From assembly GCA_002104985.1 (NCBI GenBank), contig MCGO01000037.1, forward strand, positions 62,001 through 126,000: a DNA stretch of 64,000 bases, in the 5' to 3' direction. The notes beneath the pieces are model-generated. The model was not told the origin of the DNA. It ran no database searches and saw only the letters and a list, made by a program, of their open reading frames with translations. The DNA is from Rhizoclosmatium globosum (taxonomy: Eukaryota > Chytridiomycota > Chytridiomycetes > Chytridiales > Chytriomycetaceae). Shown in pieces: positions 41,248 to 55,434 of this stretch (within the stretch, counting starts at the first letter, position 1; every line of letters starts with the position of its first letter). Position numbers and translations under genes: made by a program.

Positions 41248-44200
41248 CTAAATCATACGAGCAATCTCCCTGCGCTTCTTTCGATCCTCCGCACGCTTCG
41301 CGTCAGCGGCAGCCTTCTTCCGACTCTTCACCTCTTCGTCCACAACGTCAAAACCCAAATCAGGTTTCTCAATTTCGCACGGAGCTTTCCCCACCACAGT
41401 CAAAGAAAACTTGAGGTAATTTCCAGTGGTTTTGTCTTTCACCCAGAATTTCTCCTTATTGTTGTAGACAGCTGTGATTCCATCCAAGACTGTAACGGCT
41501 TTCCCACCTTCCCGCAAAACTTCCATTGCACAATAGACATGAGCCACAACGTTTGTGTAGCGAGTGTACCACTGAACAATTCCAGGATTCGTAGTCTTGT
41601 GTCGCCAAACAAGATGGTGCCGTCTATTCATAGTAGGAAAATAATTGACGGCGGTGGTGTAAACAAGTCGAAGTCGATCGAGATCAGCAGTTTCTCCGAA
41701 AGCAGCCAACGTACAAACGGGAACATTGACGTCAGATTCAGGCAGTGACTCAGGATCATACGCCTTCCTGTACTTCACAGTGAGAAGACCCCACTCCAAG
41801 ATTTCAACAAAGTCTGAATCATTGACGGCAGCATCACCGGGAATCATAACATCTATCTCAGCAGCCGCTTCATTGACAGGAACAGCAATGTTTTCGACAG
41901 GAGCAGGTTCAGCAGCGGCAGCAACAACAACAGTGGCAGAGACAAGTGCGGGTGACAATGCAGCAGAGTTAGAGGCACCAGTGGAAGCAAGTATCAATTT
42001 GTGCAGTGAGTCAATCTTCTCAGACATTTCATTGATCTGGTTGGACGTATCTTTCTGGGCTTGTTTCAATTCAGTTTGAGATTCCAAGAGAAGGTTCGGC
42101 AAAAATTTCGCAAGAGCGCGTCCAACGTCAGCACAATCCTCTGCCAGTGTTCTGTCAATCTTGAACGGTGTCTCCTTTCGCAACTCAAGGGCGAGAATTT
42201 CCTGTCGCTCAACAATGACGCACACATTTCGGAAATTGTCTGACTGGAATGCAACCGGAAGAAGTTCCCACACCGGAGATACTGAGGTACTGTTGTTAAT
42301 ATACGAGTACGGCAGAGGAGAAACACCTACCAACAACTCCTGTCTCTTTATCAGGTGCCCAAGGGACCAAATCTTTCTCGAAAACACGAAGAAAGGCTAA
42401 TCCATAGAAGAAAGCGTCAACGCCGTACTCCCACCAACCAAGGACGGCCCACATCGAATCTTCCGAGTACATTTCCTGCTGCAACTCCTCATTGAACCAA
42501 GTACACATTGCCTTGCGCTTCTCGGGATCATCCATTGAAACACGAAACTCCACAACAAGGCCATCAAAAAGCAACGAAGAGAGCGACGTCGGAATAGGAG
42601 TCTTCCGGTGGATGGGGATAGATTTTGCTTTCGGGTCATGCCAGCCTTGAAACTTCACGATTTCCGGATGTTGTGAGAACTGTGTGCAGCAACGCTTAAA
42701 CCAAATATAAGAGAGCAAAATAGACCTACAGCGTAATAGATATCCATCACGTGCTTCTCCATACCAGAGAAATTCCACAGAGACTCCAGCTTGTCTTGGT
42801 CAATCCCCATTCGACGCCCACGCTCTGACCACAACGAGCGAAAGATATGACCAGCTTGGCCTTCCAACTTCATCCCAAACTCGAACAGCACTTTGACAAT
42901 TTGGTCGCGGAACGTATGGTAGGCTGGTTCAGATTCCCAGTCAGACACGGCAAAGAAATACATTTTCATCAAGCCAGCAATTCCATGGTGAAATGGGAGT
43001 CGGGCCCGCTTTTGTTCTTGTGTCTCAAGATATCCATGGAATTCCATCGCCATCTCCAACATTGTCATGAAGATTTGGCACATGAGCGGGTGCTGCGTTT
43101 CGGGGATCTGGAAGTATCGACTGTCAAGCTTTCCTTCTTTTGCAAGTTTTTCCTATGAAATAAGTCAGTCACCATATTTTCGCGAAGTACAAAACATACG
43201 GAAGTTTTAGATCCAGTGATCATGAGATTGGACCCATAGAGAATGTCTCCATTTTGTTCGGGAAGTGGAGCTGATGGCAGAGTCAGATGCTCAGGCACAA
43301 GAGCCTTCGAAGAATCGCACACAAGTTTCATGAGTCCAACTTTCGATAAGTCAATGCTGGTAAGGTCGGAGGATCGGCCACCTGAGTTGAGTTCTGCAAT
43401 CATGAATCGAATCGCAGTCCAACCAGCGCGACCATGAACTCGGTCTGCAACAAACAAGAAACGAAGCATATCCAGAATATTATTGTAGTCAAGTAGCTCG
43501 TTCAGTCTTGCAGTCAGTCCTCCGTGAGGATTATATGACTGCTTTCTGTGATTGATTCAGATTAGAAAGGAAGTTTACTGCAAAGAACAAGCGAGTTTAC
43601 TTTTTTACAGTGAGGGCCTTGTGCTCATTTGCAGAAGTATGTGTCCGGGCGTGTCGACTGCATTTGTCACTTCCTCGTCCGCCACACCCGTACTCTTCAG
43701 AATCAATGTGGGTGTTAAGTGGGCGAAGAATTCGAGCAATGAAGGCCATTGAGTTGTGGGCTGATTTGATGACAGCCTGATAAGAATTAGACCAAGAACA
43801 AGACGAATTAAGTACTCACACTTTTCTTTCCGATATCTCCATCGAATTCAGCAGCCTGGGACGGGGTCTTGAAAAGGCGATCCAAGAAGAGAGATATTGC
43901 GAGAGTGGATGGACAATACCGGTAAGTAGCAAGCATCTCCGCAACGTCCTCGCCAGCAGTAGCTCTTTCCCTTAAAATGTCACCAACCATGTCCTGTGTA
44001 ACTTTAGACCAACCATTTCAAGCAAAGAACACGATCACTTACACAATAGTAACCATAATATCGAATATGGGAAATCATGGAGCTCATGTTTTCATTACTG
44101 GCAACGCACGCGAGGTTCTTTAGTTGGCAGAAAACACCTTCTCGTTTGGCAAAGTCATTGCGAAATAGAGGAGCCCAGCCGTCAACGTAGGCAATGGCAA

Positions 44201-46097
44201 GTTCTTCAACGCATTTATCTCCACGAAAGGCTGCAGGAATGACGTTGAAGTGCATTTGTGCTTCCAAATCATCAACGACTCTCCCATCAGCCTGTACTCG
44301 CACAACTACAGACTTTGTCAGAAAACATCGCAATAAACGAACGAGTATCACACACCTTTCTCCTTGATATAGTCCCAGAGTTTGTACATCAGTTCACCTG
44401 CATTTTCCCGGTCTTCCTTCTTACGAAAAGCAACCATTGGCGATTCACGCTTGAAATCAGGAGGCATTGGTACAGGCCAGTCATTAGGACCCAATGGCGC
44501 CTCTCGACGAGCTGGACCGACAAGAGTGCGACCAGTCGTCGATCGCGAAGTTTTGGCCGGCGGTTCGACTGCATCAATTACGACGCCATCTTGAATGACT
44601 AATTCGACTGCGCGCTTAACCCGTGGTCCTTGCTTTCCTTTTGGTTTCGAAGTTGAAGCGACAGTAGAGTTGGATGTCGTAGGAGTTTGCGGAGACGAGG
44701 TCTCAGGAGGAATAGAGGTAGTCGTAGAAGAAGTGGGGACATTGGTAGTAGTTGTAGGGGAGGCCAGTTCGGCAGCAATGGTAGTCTTCCGTGGAACGAA
44801 GTGCTTCGACCCAACAAGTTTGTACTTTTGGCCGTTCTTTCCGACAGTTCCTGGAGCTGTAAGCACTAAGTTAGATAATGTGGATGTAGTAAATAAACGG
44901 ACCTTCGGTGTGGTTCTCCTTGCACCTCTTGCACGCACGACCGGATTTGTGAGCAACTGAACAAGAGTCCGCGACGTGGACCCCGTGATTGGACAAGATG
45001 CACATAGTTGCCTTATTTTCGGTGGTACACGGCTGTTGACAAGTTACGCACAGCGGTGGCGGCAAAGCGGGGCCGGCTTTCTTCTTTGTCGAAACAGCGG
45101 CAGTGACAGCAGACGTGGCCGTTGAGCTCGAGGCGGCGGAAGGACTCGTGGCAGTTGTAGTGGCAGCGGTGGCGGAAGCAGCACGCGAAGGAGTTTGACG
45201 GGTAGTGCGTGGAGGAGGGGGTGGTAGTGGTGGTGGCAGTGGCGGAAGAGGAGCCGGGGGACGTGGATGAAACGCGCCGAGGTCGTGGCGCCGCGTCCCG
45301 GGATGCGTAGACAGGTGAAGCGGGATGGCGCCTTCACCTGGGCCAATGGAGGTGCTGTATTATGAATTTTAACACTTGACATTAGATAAATAAATGAAAA
45401 TCGAAGCCACGTACATTTGATCTTCGCGATTCTCGCGTCTCGCACGAATGTGTTGTGCGAGCATCATTCGGTACTTATCGGGTCGGGCGATGGACAGGTG
45501 GACGCCATTCTCTTCCCAACGGCTCGTGTCAATCCAGTTCGGATTTCCTGGTGGATTCAGTTGGTGGTCTATCGGAAACGCGTCTGCCTCTGGAAATGCG
45601 GGCCCCTCCGAATATCCGGCAGACATGTTGACAGGTGTAGATGGTTTGGACTTGTTGGAGAAAAACGAGACGGGCACATTGATCTTGGCACGGTGGCATC
45701 GACTTTCTGACGTGCAAATAAAAAACCCTTGGCTTTCTCCAATGGTGCGACTGGCGCAACGGCGATGGAGGTGTTGATGGCAGTAGAAACAAGTGATGTA
45801 GTGGTATTCTGAATCGCTCTCGTCGCAATCTTCGTCGCATTCCTGGCAGCGAGTCGCTTTTCTCTTTCCTGATGTAGATTCGCTCTAATGCGTAAGTGAT
45901 AGATTAGTTGAATGAATCGAAATCGCGTCGAATTCGCGCGAACAATGAGGTTTGACAGGCAGCGTGCGTAACACCGTGCTTGCTGTTGGATGTGTATGTA
46001 CCTGAGTGAATAAACGTGAAAATTTGGTTAGATTTGGTGGTGGTGTGAATGCAAGGAGTGTGGGTGGTGGTGGGGGGAGGGAGGGACGCGGGTGCAT
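41248..46097 (-). CDS. Unrecognised 1420-aa protein with two Cys/His-rich zinc-finger-like regions
   Basis: Proposed eleven exons on the minus strand: 46097..46002, 45863..45415, 45354..44903, 44856..44356, 44305..44043, 43993..43820, 43776..43601, 43545..43200, 43152..42730, 42679..42331, 42281..41248. All phases agree and most introns are 43-60 bp. A Pro-rich start is followed by a PHD-like finger (~35-90: RCQECDEDC, CFYCHQHLHRRC, then CRCH-type pairs) and a Pro/Ala/Thr linker. A second Cys cluster reads PLCVTCQQPC, SCSVAH and CKRCKENH. A long, apparently folded region of ~800 residues follows (for example LMYKLWDYIKEK, YGCGGRGSDKCSRHA, LVVEFRVSMDDPEKR). Near the C-terminus there is a short coiled coil, a poly-Ala stretch and a basic end (SRKKAAADAKRAEDRKKRRE) that could be a nuclear signal. 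I recognise no known family. The first exon and its intron (46001..45864) are least certain. Confidence 0.72.
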
Positions 46098-46764
46098 CCC
46101 TGTCCTGTGGCAGGGTGGTTGGGTGGTGAAAAGCTCAGGATTTCGATGGTGTCCAGGCGTCACTGGCTGGATTTTGTTTTAGAAAAGGGCTCGCTCTATT
46201 TTCTGTGGGGGATTTCAGAGGACGCTGACGCTCATTTTGGACGGGTGAGGGGATTTGAAAAATGCGCTACGCTCGCCAAATTGTCAGAATTGTCAGAGAA
46301 CACCCGAGACGTCGCGAAGCGACGGATCGGGGGTTCGACCACTCAAAATAGAAAAATTTTATGTGGGATTTCAACACATCCCTTAAGGGTGATCACCACT
46401 ACACTATACAACACTGGTTATTGAAGGGTGTTACTAAATTATGTTTCGACCAACATTGTCTTCAGACGTCTGCAGATAAATCCAGGCTAACTCGACGATT
46501 GCTTGCTCTATTTAACAGTTATTTTATCGATTTTTTTGATGGTAGCAGTGCATTTGGATGTTGTCGTTTCTGATCGGCTCTACATACATACATACTTTAC
46601 AGTTGAGGCGTTTGTCGAACGTTAGCTGTTAGTTATGTGGTCGCAAGAATGTGTCTGTCCTTTAGAACCTACAATGTCTTCTTGTTATATTTACTGAACT
46701 GTTGTTTTTGTTTTGTTTTGTTTGTCGAGAAAACTAACCAGAACCCAACCAAAGAAACCAAACG
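46098..46764. promoter_or_regulatory. Divergent intergenic region
   Basis: 667 bp between the unknown zinc-finger gene and the DHX35-like gene. It contains G/T-rich repeats near 46020-46130 and TTTTGTTTTG repeats near 46700. No gene was recognised. Confidence 0.4.
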
Positions 46765-49565
46765 ATGGCCACATTTTGGAAGGTAAGCCAGTTTCTACGA
46801 TACAACTAGAGAGTAACCATCTTCAATCAGCCTGGAGCATCGCTGCCTGGTAAGAAAGAAGAGAACGCCTGACACTTCAATGCGCTGAAACACAGACCAG
46901 GCGAAGACCGAGAGAGCCTTGCCGAGCCGTCGCTGCTCCAAAACAACAACAAACACGGAGCAATGCCAATTGAAATGCTCAGGAAAAGACTGCCAATCTT
47001 TGCCTCGCGAAATCAGTTGTTGTTTTTGGTCGAGAACTTTCAAACAGCCGTTGTCGTTGGAGCAACAGGTGCTTTCGCTTGTTAATTTGACAGAATTGGA
47101 AGCGTGGACTAAGATGGTGGCGAAATAGGCTCGGGAAAGACTACGCAACTGCCGCAGTATCTGTTTGAAGAGAAGTGGGGAACCCAGGGCATCATTGCCT
47201 GCTCGCAGGTACAAACTACCTTATTTATATCATAGAACTAACTCGATTCGTATAGCCTCGGCGTATTGCCGTGACCTCAGTTGGTTCGTGAACATGTCAT
47301 GCCGTACATTCTCTAACCTCAAACTCCAAAGCTGCAAGAGTCGCGGAAGAAATGAAAGTCCCACTTGGAAGGGAAGTTGGATACGCAGTTCGATTCGACG
47401 ATGTCAGCAGTGATGCGACGAAAATCAAATTCATGACGGATGGAATCCTGTTTCGAGAAGCACTTCTGGATCCCCTCTTATCAAAATATAGTGTAGGTAA
47501 GTGGTATCTTTCGTTCTAACGACTGACAAATTTATTGATGCATTTATACAGTCATGATTGATGAGGCCCACGAACGAAGTCTTTATACCGATATTATGCT
47601 GGGTATTCTGAAAAAGTAAACGTTAAGACCTGTACGTTAGTATTCTAACGCCAACTTCATCTTGTAGAATCATGAAGAAACGAGCAGAGTTGCGAGTCAT
47701 CATCAGTTCTGCAACACTCGATGCTCAAGTATTTAAGGAATTCTTCAACTTCAATCCGACGCCTTCAGATACCAGCAAAGACACCTCAATAATAGTGTCA
47801 ATAGAAGGCCGAACATTTCCCGTCGATATTCAGTTCTTGAAGACTCCTTGCAGTGACTATGTGAATGAAGCCGTGGAAGTTGCCCTGCAGATCCACAAAC
47901 ACGAGTCAGAGGGCGATATTTTAATATTTATGACCGGAAAAGAAGAGGTTGATGTCGTAGTCTCGACGCTAAACGATCTGGCAAAAAGGTTTCTCTCCTC
48001 CGATTTGTTTTCTAACAATACTCACAATCTCGAACCTAGCACCAAAACTTCTGCGAGATCGCTACGCGCCGTGCCAATCTACGGCGGTCTTACTATTGAA
48101 GAGCAATCACAAGCGTTCGACGCCATGCCTGATGGGATCCGTAAAGTCGTCGTCTCAACCAACATTGCAGAAGCTTCTGTTACAATCGACGGCATAGTCT
48201 ACGTGATTGACTGTGGACTCGTCAAAATCAAAGCGTACAACCCTACAACTGCGATGGAGAGTTTGATTGTAGTGCCATTGAGTAAAGCAGCTGCTCTGCA
48301 AAGAGCAGGTCGTGCGGGGAGAACAAGGCCAGGAAAATGTTTCCGGCTCTATACCGAAAAGTCGTATGGCGAGTTTCGCGATAACTCTATTCCTGAAATG
48401 CAAAGGTATACGATTTAATCCTTTGGTTGAAAGCTTAAACGTAGTTCTGTATGTTTTTTGTAGGAGTAACCTCGTTTCCGTTATTCTTCAACTCAAGGCT
48501 ATGGGAATTGATAACGTTCTTCGGTTCGATTTCCTTTCGCCGCCTTCAGCTGAATCTATGGCCAAGGCGCTTGAGCTGCTGTATAGCTTAAAAGCTCTTG
48601 ATGATTATGGACGCCTAACGATGCCGTTTGGTCTGCAGTTGGCCGAGTTTCCTGTTGACCCGTCTCTTGGAGCAATGGTTTGTGTTTATCCCAGCACATA
48701 CTTTGGCTTCTAAAACTTCAACCAGCTCTTGAACTCGCATGGATTTAAATGTGCAGAAGAGACTTTATCTATCGCAGCTGTTTTGACTGTTCAGGTATGG
48801 AATTTTTTATATATTAGCACTTTCAAGTTATTTAATTCGGAATTTAGAATGTCTTCATCAGTCCGTCCAATGCGCGATTGGATGCCGAAGAAGAGAGAAG
48901 AAAGTTTTGCGTTGAAGAAGGAGACCATATAACGTACTTGAATGGTGAGTATTGTTCTTACTCAGCAAATCAACATTGTAACCATACCTCACAGTTTACA
49001 ATGCTTTCATAAAAAACAAGCAAAGTCAACAATGGTGTCAGAGACGGTTTGTCAATTACAAGGCATTATTGCGAGCTGTTGCGATTCGGAAACAGTTGGA
49101 AAAGTATATGAAAAAGTAAGTATTTAAACCCACCATGTCCCATTACAACTAACTTTTGATATCCAAGATTCGAAGTCGACATTCGTTCTTGTCGTGGAGA
49201 TACTGTCGCAGTCCGAAAGGCGATTGTGTCGGGATATTTCGCTCAAGGTATGTTGAACGGTTTCAAGTATATATCGCTAAATGGCATTGAACAGCTGCAA
49301 AATTGCAACCAGATGGCTCCTACGTGACACTTCGAGAACGAACTGTATGCTATATCCATCCCACATCAGTCTTGTTCAACCGTTCTCCAGGCTATGTAGT
49401 ATTCAACGAAGGTGAGATCGATAGAAAATCCGTAATACTCGACTAACCGATCGTTTGCTACCAGTCCTCCAAACTGATCGAACTTGGATTCGTGACGTCT
49501 CCGTCATTGACGATCCAAAGTGGTTGACCGAGGTCGCGTCTCATTTCTACGAATTCAAGAAATAA
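46765..49565 (+). CDS. DHX35: DEAH-box RNA helicase, DHX35-like
   Basis: Fifteen exons: 46765..46782, 46831..46849, 46901..47068, 47129..47208, 47256..47283, 47332..47496, 47552..47615, 47668..48405, 48464..48677, 48726..48794, 48848..48944, 48995..49115, 49168..49247, 49295..49411, 49465..49565; 692 aa. Spliceosome-associated DEAH helicases remodel RNPs with ATP. Motifs: [14 protein letters not shown], Ia [67 protein letters not shown]. The winged-helix and ratchet region follows ([22 protein letters not shown]) and then the OB-fold end ([10 protein letters not shown]). The N-terminus MATFWKPG and overall order match DHX35 better than PRP22 or PRP43. Two exons of 18 and 19 nt open the gene. 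Confidence 0.93.
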
Positions 49566-49750
49566 ATGAAGAAGCAGTTGAATTTGGCTATATTCGTTTG
49601 ATGCAATCATGTCTACTGGGCATTCGAAATTGACTCTTCTTGAAAAGACCAACTCCCATCGCAACAAACTAACCAAGCTTACTTCCCCAAGGACTGAACA
49701 AGGAATGAAACAAAACAGAAGAAGAAAAAAGAACGGAAGAAGAGAAACTT

Positions 49751-52186
<2,436 letters not shown>

Positions 52187-52389
52187 TTTAATATTTGCGA
52201 ATCGATTGTTCCGTTTTTTCGTTGAGTTAAAAGAAAATTGTTCTCTTTTCTCCCTTAATTCTTTAATCGTGTTTTCTTATAAGAGGCTTAGTGATTTGGA
52301 CGTGAGGTTAATCAGGCTTTAGAGTTAGTTTACTTTTTTTCTTATCGCTTTCGGTTATTGCCAAAAACAGTTCATCTCTCCCCTCCAAT
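52187..52389. promoter_or_regulatory. Divergent promoter region, calcineurin A / F-box gene
   Basis: 203 bp of T-rich sequence between two start codons on opposite strands. No recognised motif. Confidence 0.4.
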
Positions 52390-53430
52390 ATGCCAAACCC
52401 TGTCTCACGGGGTGATATCTCATGTTTGATGGCTAATGAAAGCTCAATATCGCCGATACTCTCGAAACATTCCACGCCTTTGCCGTTAGTGGTCAGGCAA
52501 GGCTCACCAGTTGTTTCTGGCACCACGACCAGCCATTTCTGTAATCTTCCTCGCGAACTGGTCTGTCAAATACTCTCATGGATCCAACCGAGGCTTGTTC
52601 ATCAATGTAGACTGTTATCTCGCGCTTTCAACGATTGCATATCATCCAAAGAGTTTATACGAATGAACTTGAACCTTACAGTGGATCCATCTGTAAAATT
52701 GGTCAAAGCAAATCAATATCCAAGCAGTTTGGAACTGGATATGTTGCAAATGCCTCCTCTCTGGCAGTCAATATACGCACAACTCTTCATGTCTCATCTC
52801 AGTACTCTCAGTTGGGGATTAAGTCAGGAGAACGATTCAGAAGATGAATACGATTCAAGTGATGAAGAAGGTTATAAGCCTCAAACAACGGAAATGCTGT
52901 TGAGACCTGTTCCTTCTATTTTCAATTACCTGACGAACCTGACATATTGCCAGCTGGAAGGATGCGGAATGAAAGGACTGTTCCCATCCGAAATCACAAA
53001 ATGTGTCAAACTGGAATACCTCAGCTTTTGCCGAAACTTTCTGTCTGGTCCTATACCTGCCAACATTGGTGACCTCATTGAGCTGCGAGCTCTATATCTT
53101 GATGCGAATAATTTGACTGGCTCACTTCCTGTGAGTATGGGTAGTTTGATCCATTTGGAAGCATTTACGTGTGGAGAAGGCAACAGTCTCACTGGACCTA
53201 TCCCACCGGAACTTGGCAATCTACTCAATCTACGCGTTCTCGTACTACGAGAAAATTTCTTTGAAGGAACTGTACCTGTTGAGCTTGCGAAACTAAAGGC
53301 ACTGGAACGATTAGATCTGAGCAAGAACCCTCGATTGGATGTTCAAAACGTACCTATCGACATTTTGGCCATGAGTGCATTGACGTTTGAGACCGTATTG
53401 GATTTCAAAGGATTAGAGAACATGGGATAA
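52390..53430 (+). CDS. F-box protein with leucine-rich repeats
   Basis: Single exon, 346 aa. An F-box lies at ~50-95 (FCNLPRELVCQILSWIQ, then CRLLSRAFNDCI). An acidic loop follows (~155-170, DSEDEYDSSDEEG), then about five LRRs from ~185. The LRRs are of the plant-specific type (FLSGPIPANIGDL, NNLTGSLPVSMGSL, SLTGPIPPELGNL). F-box/LRR proteins usually recruit substrates to SCF ubiquitin ligases through Skp1. The target is unknown. Polyadenylation-like AATAAA occurs at ~53437, only ~20 bp before the next ATG at 53457. Confidence 0.85.
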   Translation: MPNPVSRGDISCLMANESSISPILSKHSTPLPLVVRQGSPVVSGTTTSHFCNLPRELVCQILSWIQPRLVHQCRLLSRAFNDCISSKEFIRMNLNLTVDPSVKLVKANQYPSSLELDMLQMPPLWQSIYAQLFMSHLSTLSWGLSQENDSEDEYDSSDEEGYKPQTTEMLLRPVPSIFNYLTNLTYCQLEGCGMKGLFPSEITKCVKLEYLSFCRNFLSGPIPANIGDLIELRALYLDANNLTGSLPVSMGSLIHLEAFTCGEGNSLTGPIPPELGNLLNLRVLVLRENFFEGTVPVELAKLKALERLDLSKNPRLDVQNVPIDILAMSALTFETVLDFKGLENMG

Positions 53431-53456
53431 TAAATTAAATAAAGCAAAAAAAAGGA

Positions 53457-55379
53457 ATGAGCAAAAGAGCGCTTGAGACAGACGGACTGTACCTCGAAAC
53501 CGTCCAACGCCACGTTCTCGACTTTGACTTTGAAGCACTTTGTTCAGTTTCGCTGTCGCCACTTAATGTGTACGCCTGTCTCGTGTGCGGCAAATTGTGC
53601 GTAGTTTGTTTAGCCAACCTTTCCTCGGAACAGAGTAACTTAAAAGAAACCAAAACTAGTTTCCAAGGCCGAGGAACAGCTTCACATGCATACACTCATG
53701 CCCTGGCAGTCGACCACCATATCTTCATCAACCTGACTACCCTGAAGGTGTACTGCCTGCCAGAGTCGTACGAAGTGAAGGATGCCACACTTGCTGATAT
53801 CAAGGTAGGCTCTATTAGATCTGTTTTTATGTGTAGAGACTGATGAGTATACTGTAGTATGTCATTCGGCCGTTTTACACAAAAGCTCAAATCGAAGGCC
53901 TTGATTCACTGTCCACCTATTCATACGATTTAAACAATAAGGCGTACTTGCCTGGATTCGTTGGACTCAATAATATCAAGGCGAACGATTATGTCAATGT
54001 GGTTCGTATTCAGATCTGATTCCTTGAATGTTGGACCAAAAACCATCCCTCTTCCGCAACCGTGATATATCAGTTGGAGATATATCTAGCGAACATCTTA
54101 TCGAAGTTATGGAATTCAAGCTAAAAGACTGCCTCATTAGGTTATCCAAGCCCTCGCACACGTTAAACCATTACGCGATTTTCTACTCAGTGATGACGAA
54201 ATTGATGTTCTCAACAGCGTTGTGGTTCGAGCAAAGCCGATGGCGAATGGTGCCAAGAAGAAAAGCACGGAATTAGGTTTGCAAACACTGAAATCGTGCG
54301 GACCCAAACTAACCAAATTCTCGACTTTCTAGTAAATCGTTTTGCGACTTTGGTTCGCAAAGTATGGAACGCGAAAGCTTTCAAAGGTCAAGTGTCGCCT
54401 CACGAGTTTCTTCAGGTAAAGAGACCCCCAGGCTCCTGATTCTTTAGGACGACAATCTCATAAATGCCCAACCAGGAAATGACAAATGCGAGTGCGAAAC
54501 AGTTCTTGCTCACTGCACAATCAGATCCAGCAGACTTTCTCGCATGGTTCCTGAATCAGCTTCATACGGGACTTGGTGGAAACCCTCGCAAGAACGGCAG
54601 CTCCATTATTCATAAAATCTTTCAAGGTGAAGTGCGTGTGGAAAGTCAGGTTGTTGAAGGGGCTGGAAGTGCTGATTCGGGAGTTGTACCAAGATTTGAT
54701 AATCACAAAGGTAACGTTGAATAGATATTGTGACACCTTAACTTAATAATAACTAAAACAGAAACGACAACGACACAATCGCCGTTCCTGTTCTTGTCGC
54801 TCGACCTACCTCCCATGCCACTTTTTCAAGATGAATTGGAACGCAACATCATTCCCCAAGTTCCTCTCGCAGATCTTCTCGAGAAATATGATGGAGTGAC
54901 TGAAAAGGTGACTGTTTTTAAAACTGATTCGTTTTCTAGATTTCTCATCGGTGAGAATAGGAATACACACTGTCCGTCAAGCGATTCCGTATTACAAAGC
55001 TCCCACAGTTTCTAATTTTCCACATTAAGCGTTTCACGAAAAACAACTTCACAACTGAAAAGAACAGTACAATCGTCAACTTCCCGATTCGAGGAATGGA
55101 TATGCGAGAATGTAAGAGTTTGGTATTTCATTTCCATCACGATTGACATCTTTTCTAGACTTGGACCCAGCAGTGAAAGACTCGAACACAACATACAATC
55201 TTGTGGCGAATATTTGTCATGACGGAAAACCTGGGGCTATCGAAGGTGCTTATAAGGTCCATGTTCACTGTAAAGGTCGGGATCAGTGGTTGCAGATCCA
55301 GGATTTGTTTGTGGAAGAGATTGCACCGCAAATGATTTTCTTGTCGGAAACATATATTCAGATATGGGAGAAGGCGTGA
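53457..55379 (+). CDS. USP39: USP39/Sad1, non-catalytic ubiquitin-protease-like splicing factor
   Basis: Nine exons: 53457..53596, 53660..53804, 53858..54001, 54141..54276, 54333..54415, 54476..54710, 54762..54907, 54961..55111, 55159..55379; 466 aa. Sad1/USP39 is needed for tri-snRNP assembly. The zf-UBP domain opens the protein (VYACLVCGK, FFQGRGTASHAYTHA). The USP fold follows, in which the usual catalytic Cys box is degenerate (GLNNIKANDYVNVV, no Cys), as in the family. The C-terminal blocks LPQFLIFHIKRFTKNNF, NICHDGKPG and IAPQMIFLSETYIQIW are well conserved. The 63-bp intron 53597..53659 is in frame and stop-free, so a retained form could be translated. Confidence 0.94.
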
Positions 55380-55434
55380 AGGAAGAAAAACAATTATGCT
55401 GAATACAGAGTGTATTTGAACATTTATTTCTTCT

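Noticed and set aside
42695..42729. 35-bp intron in the 1420-aa gene
   Set aside because: Extending to the next AG (42680) gives a 50-bp intron in the same phase, which matches intron sizes in this genome.
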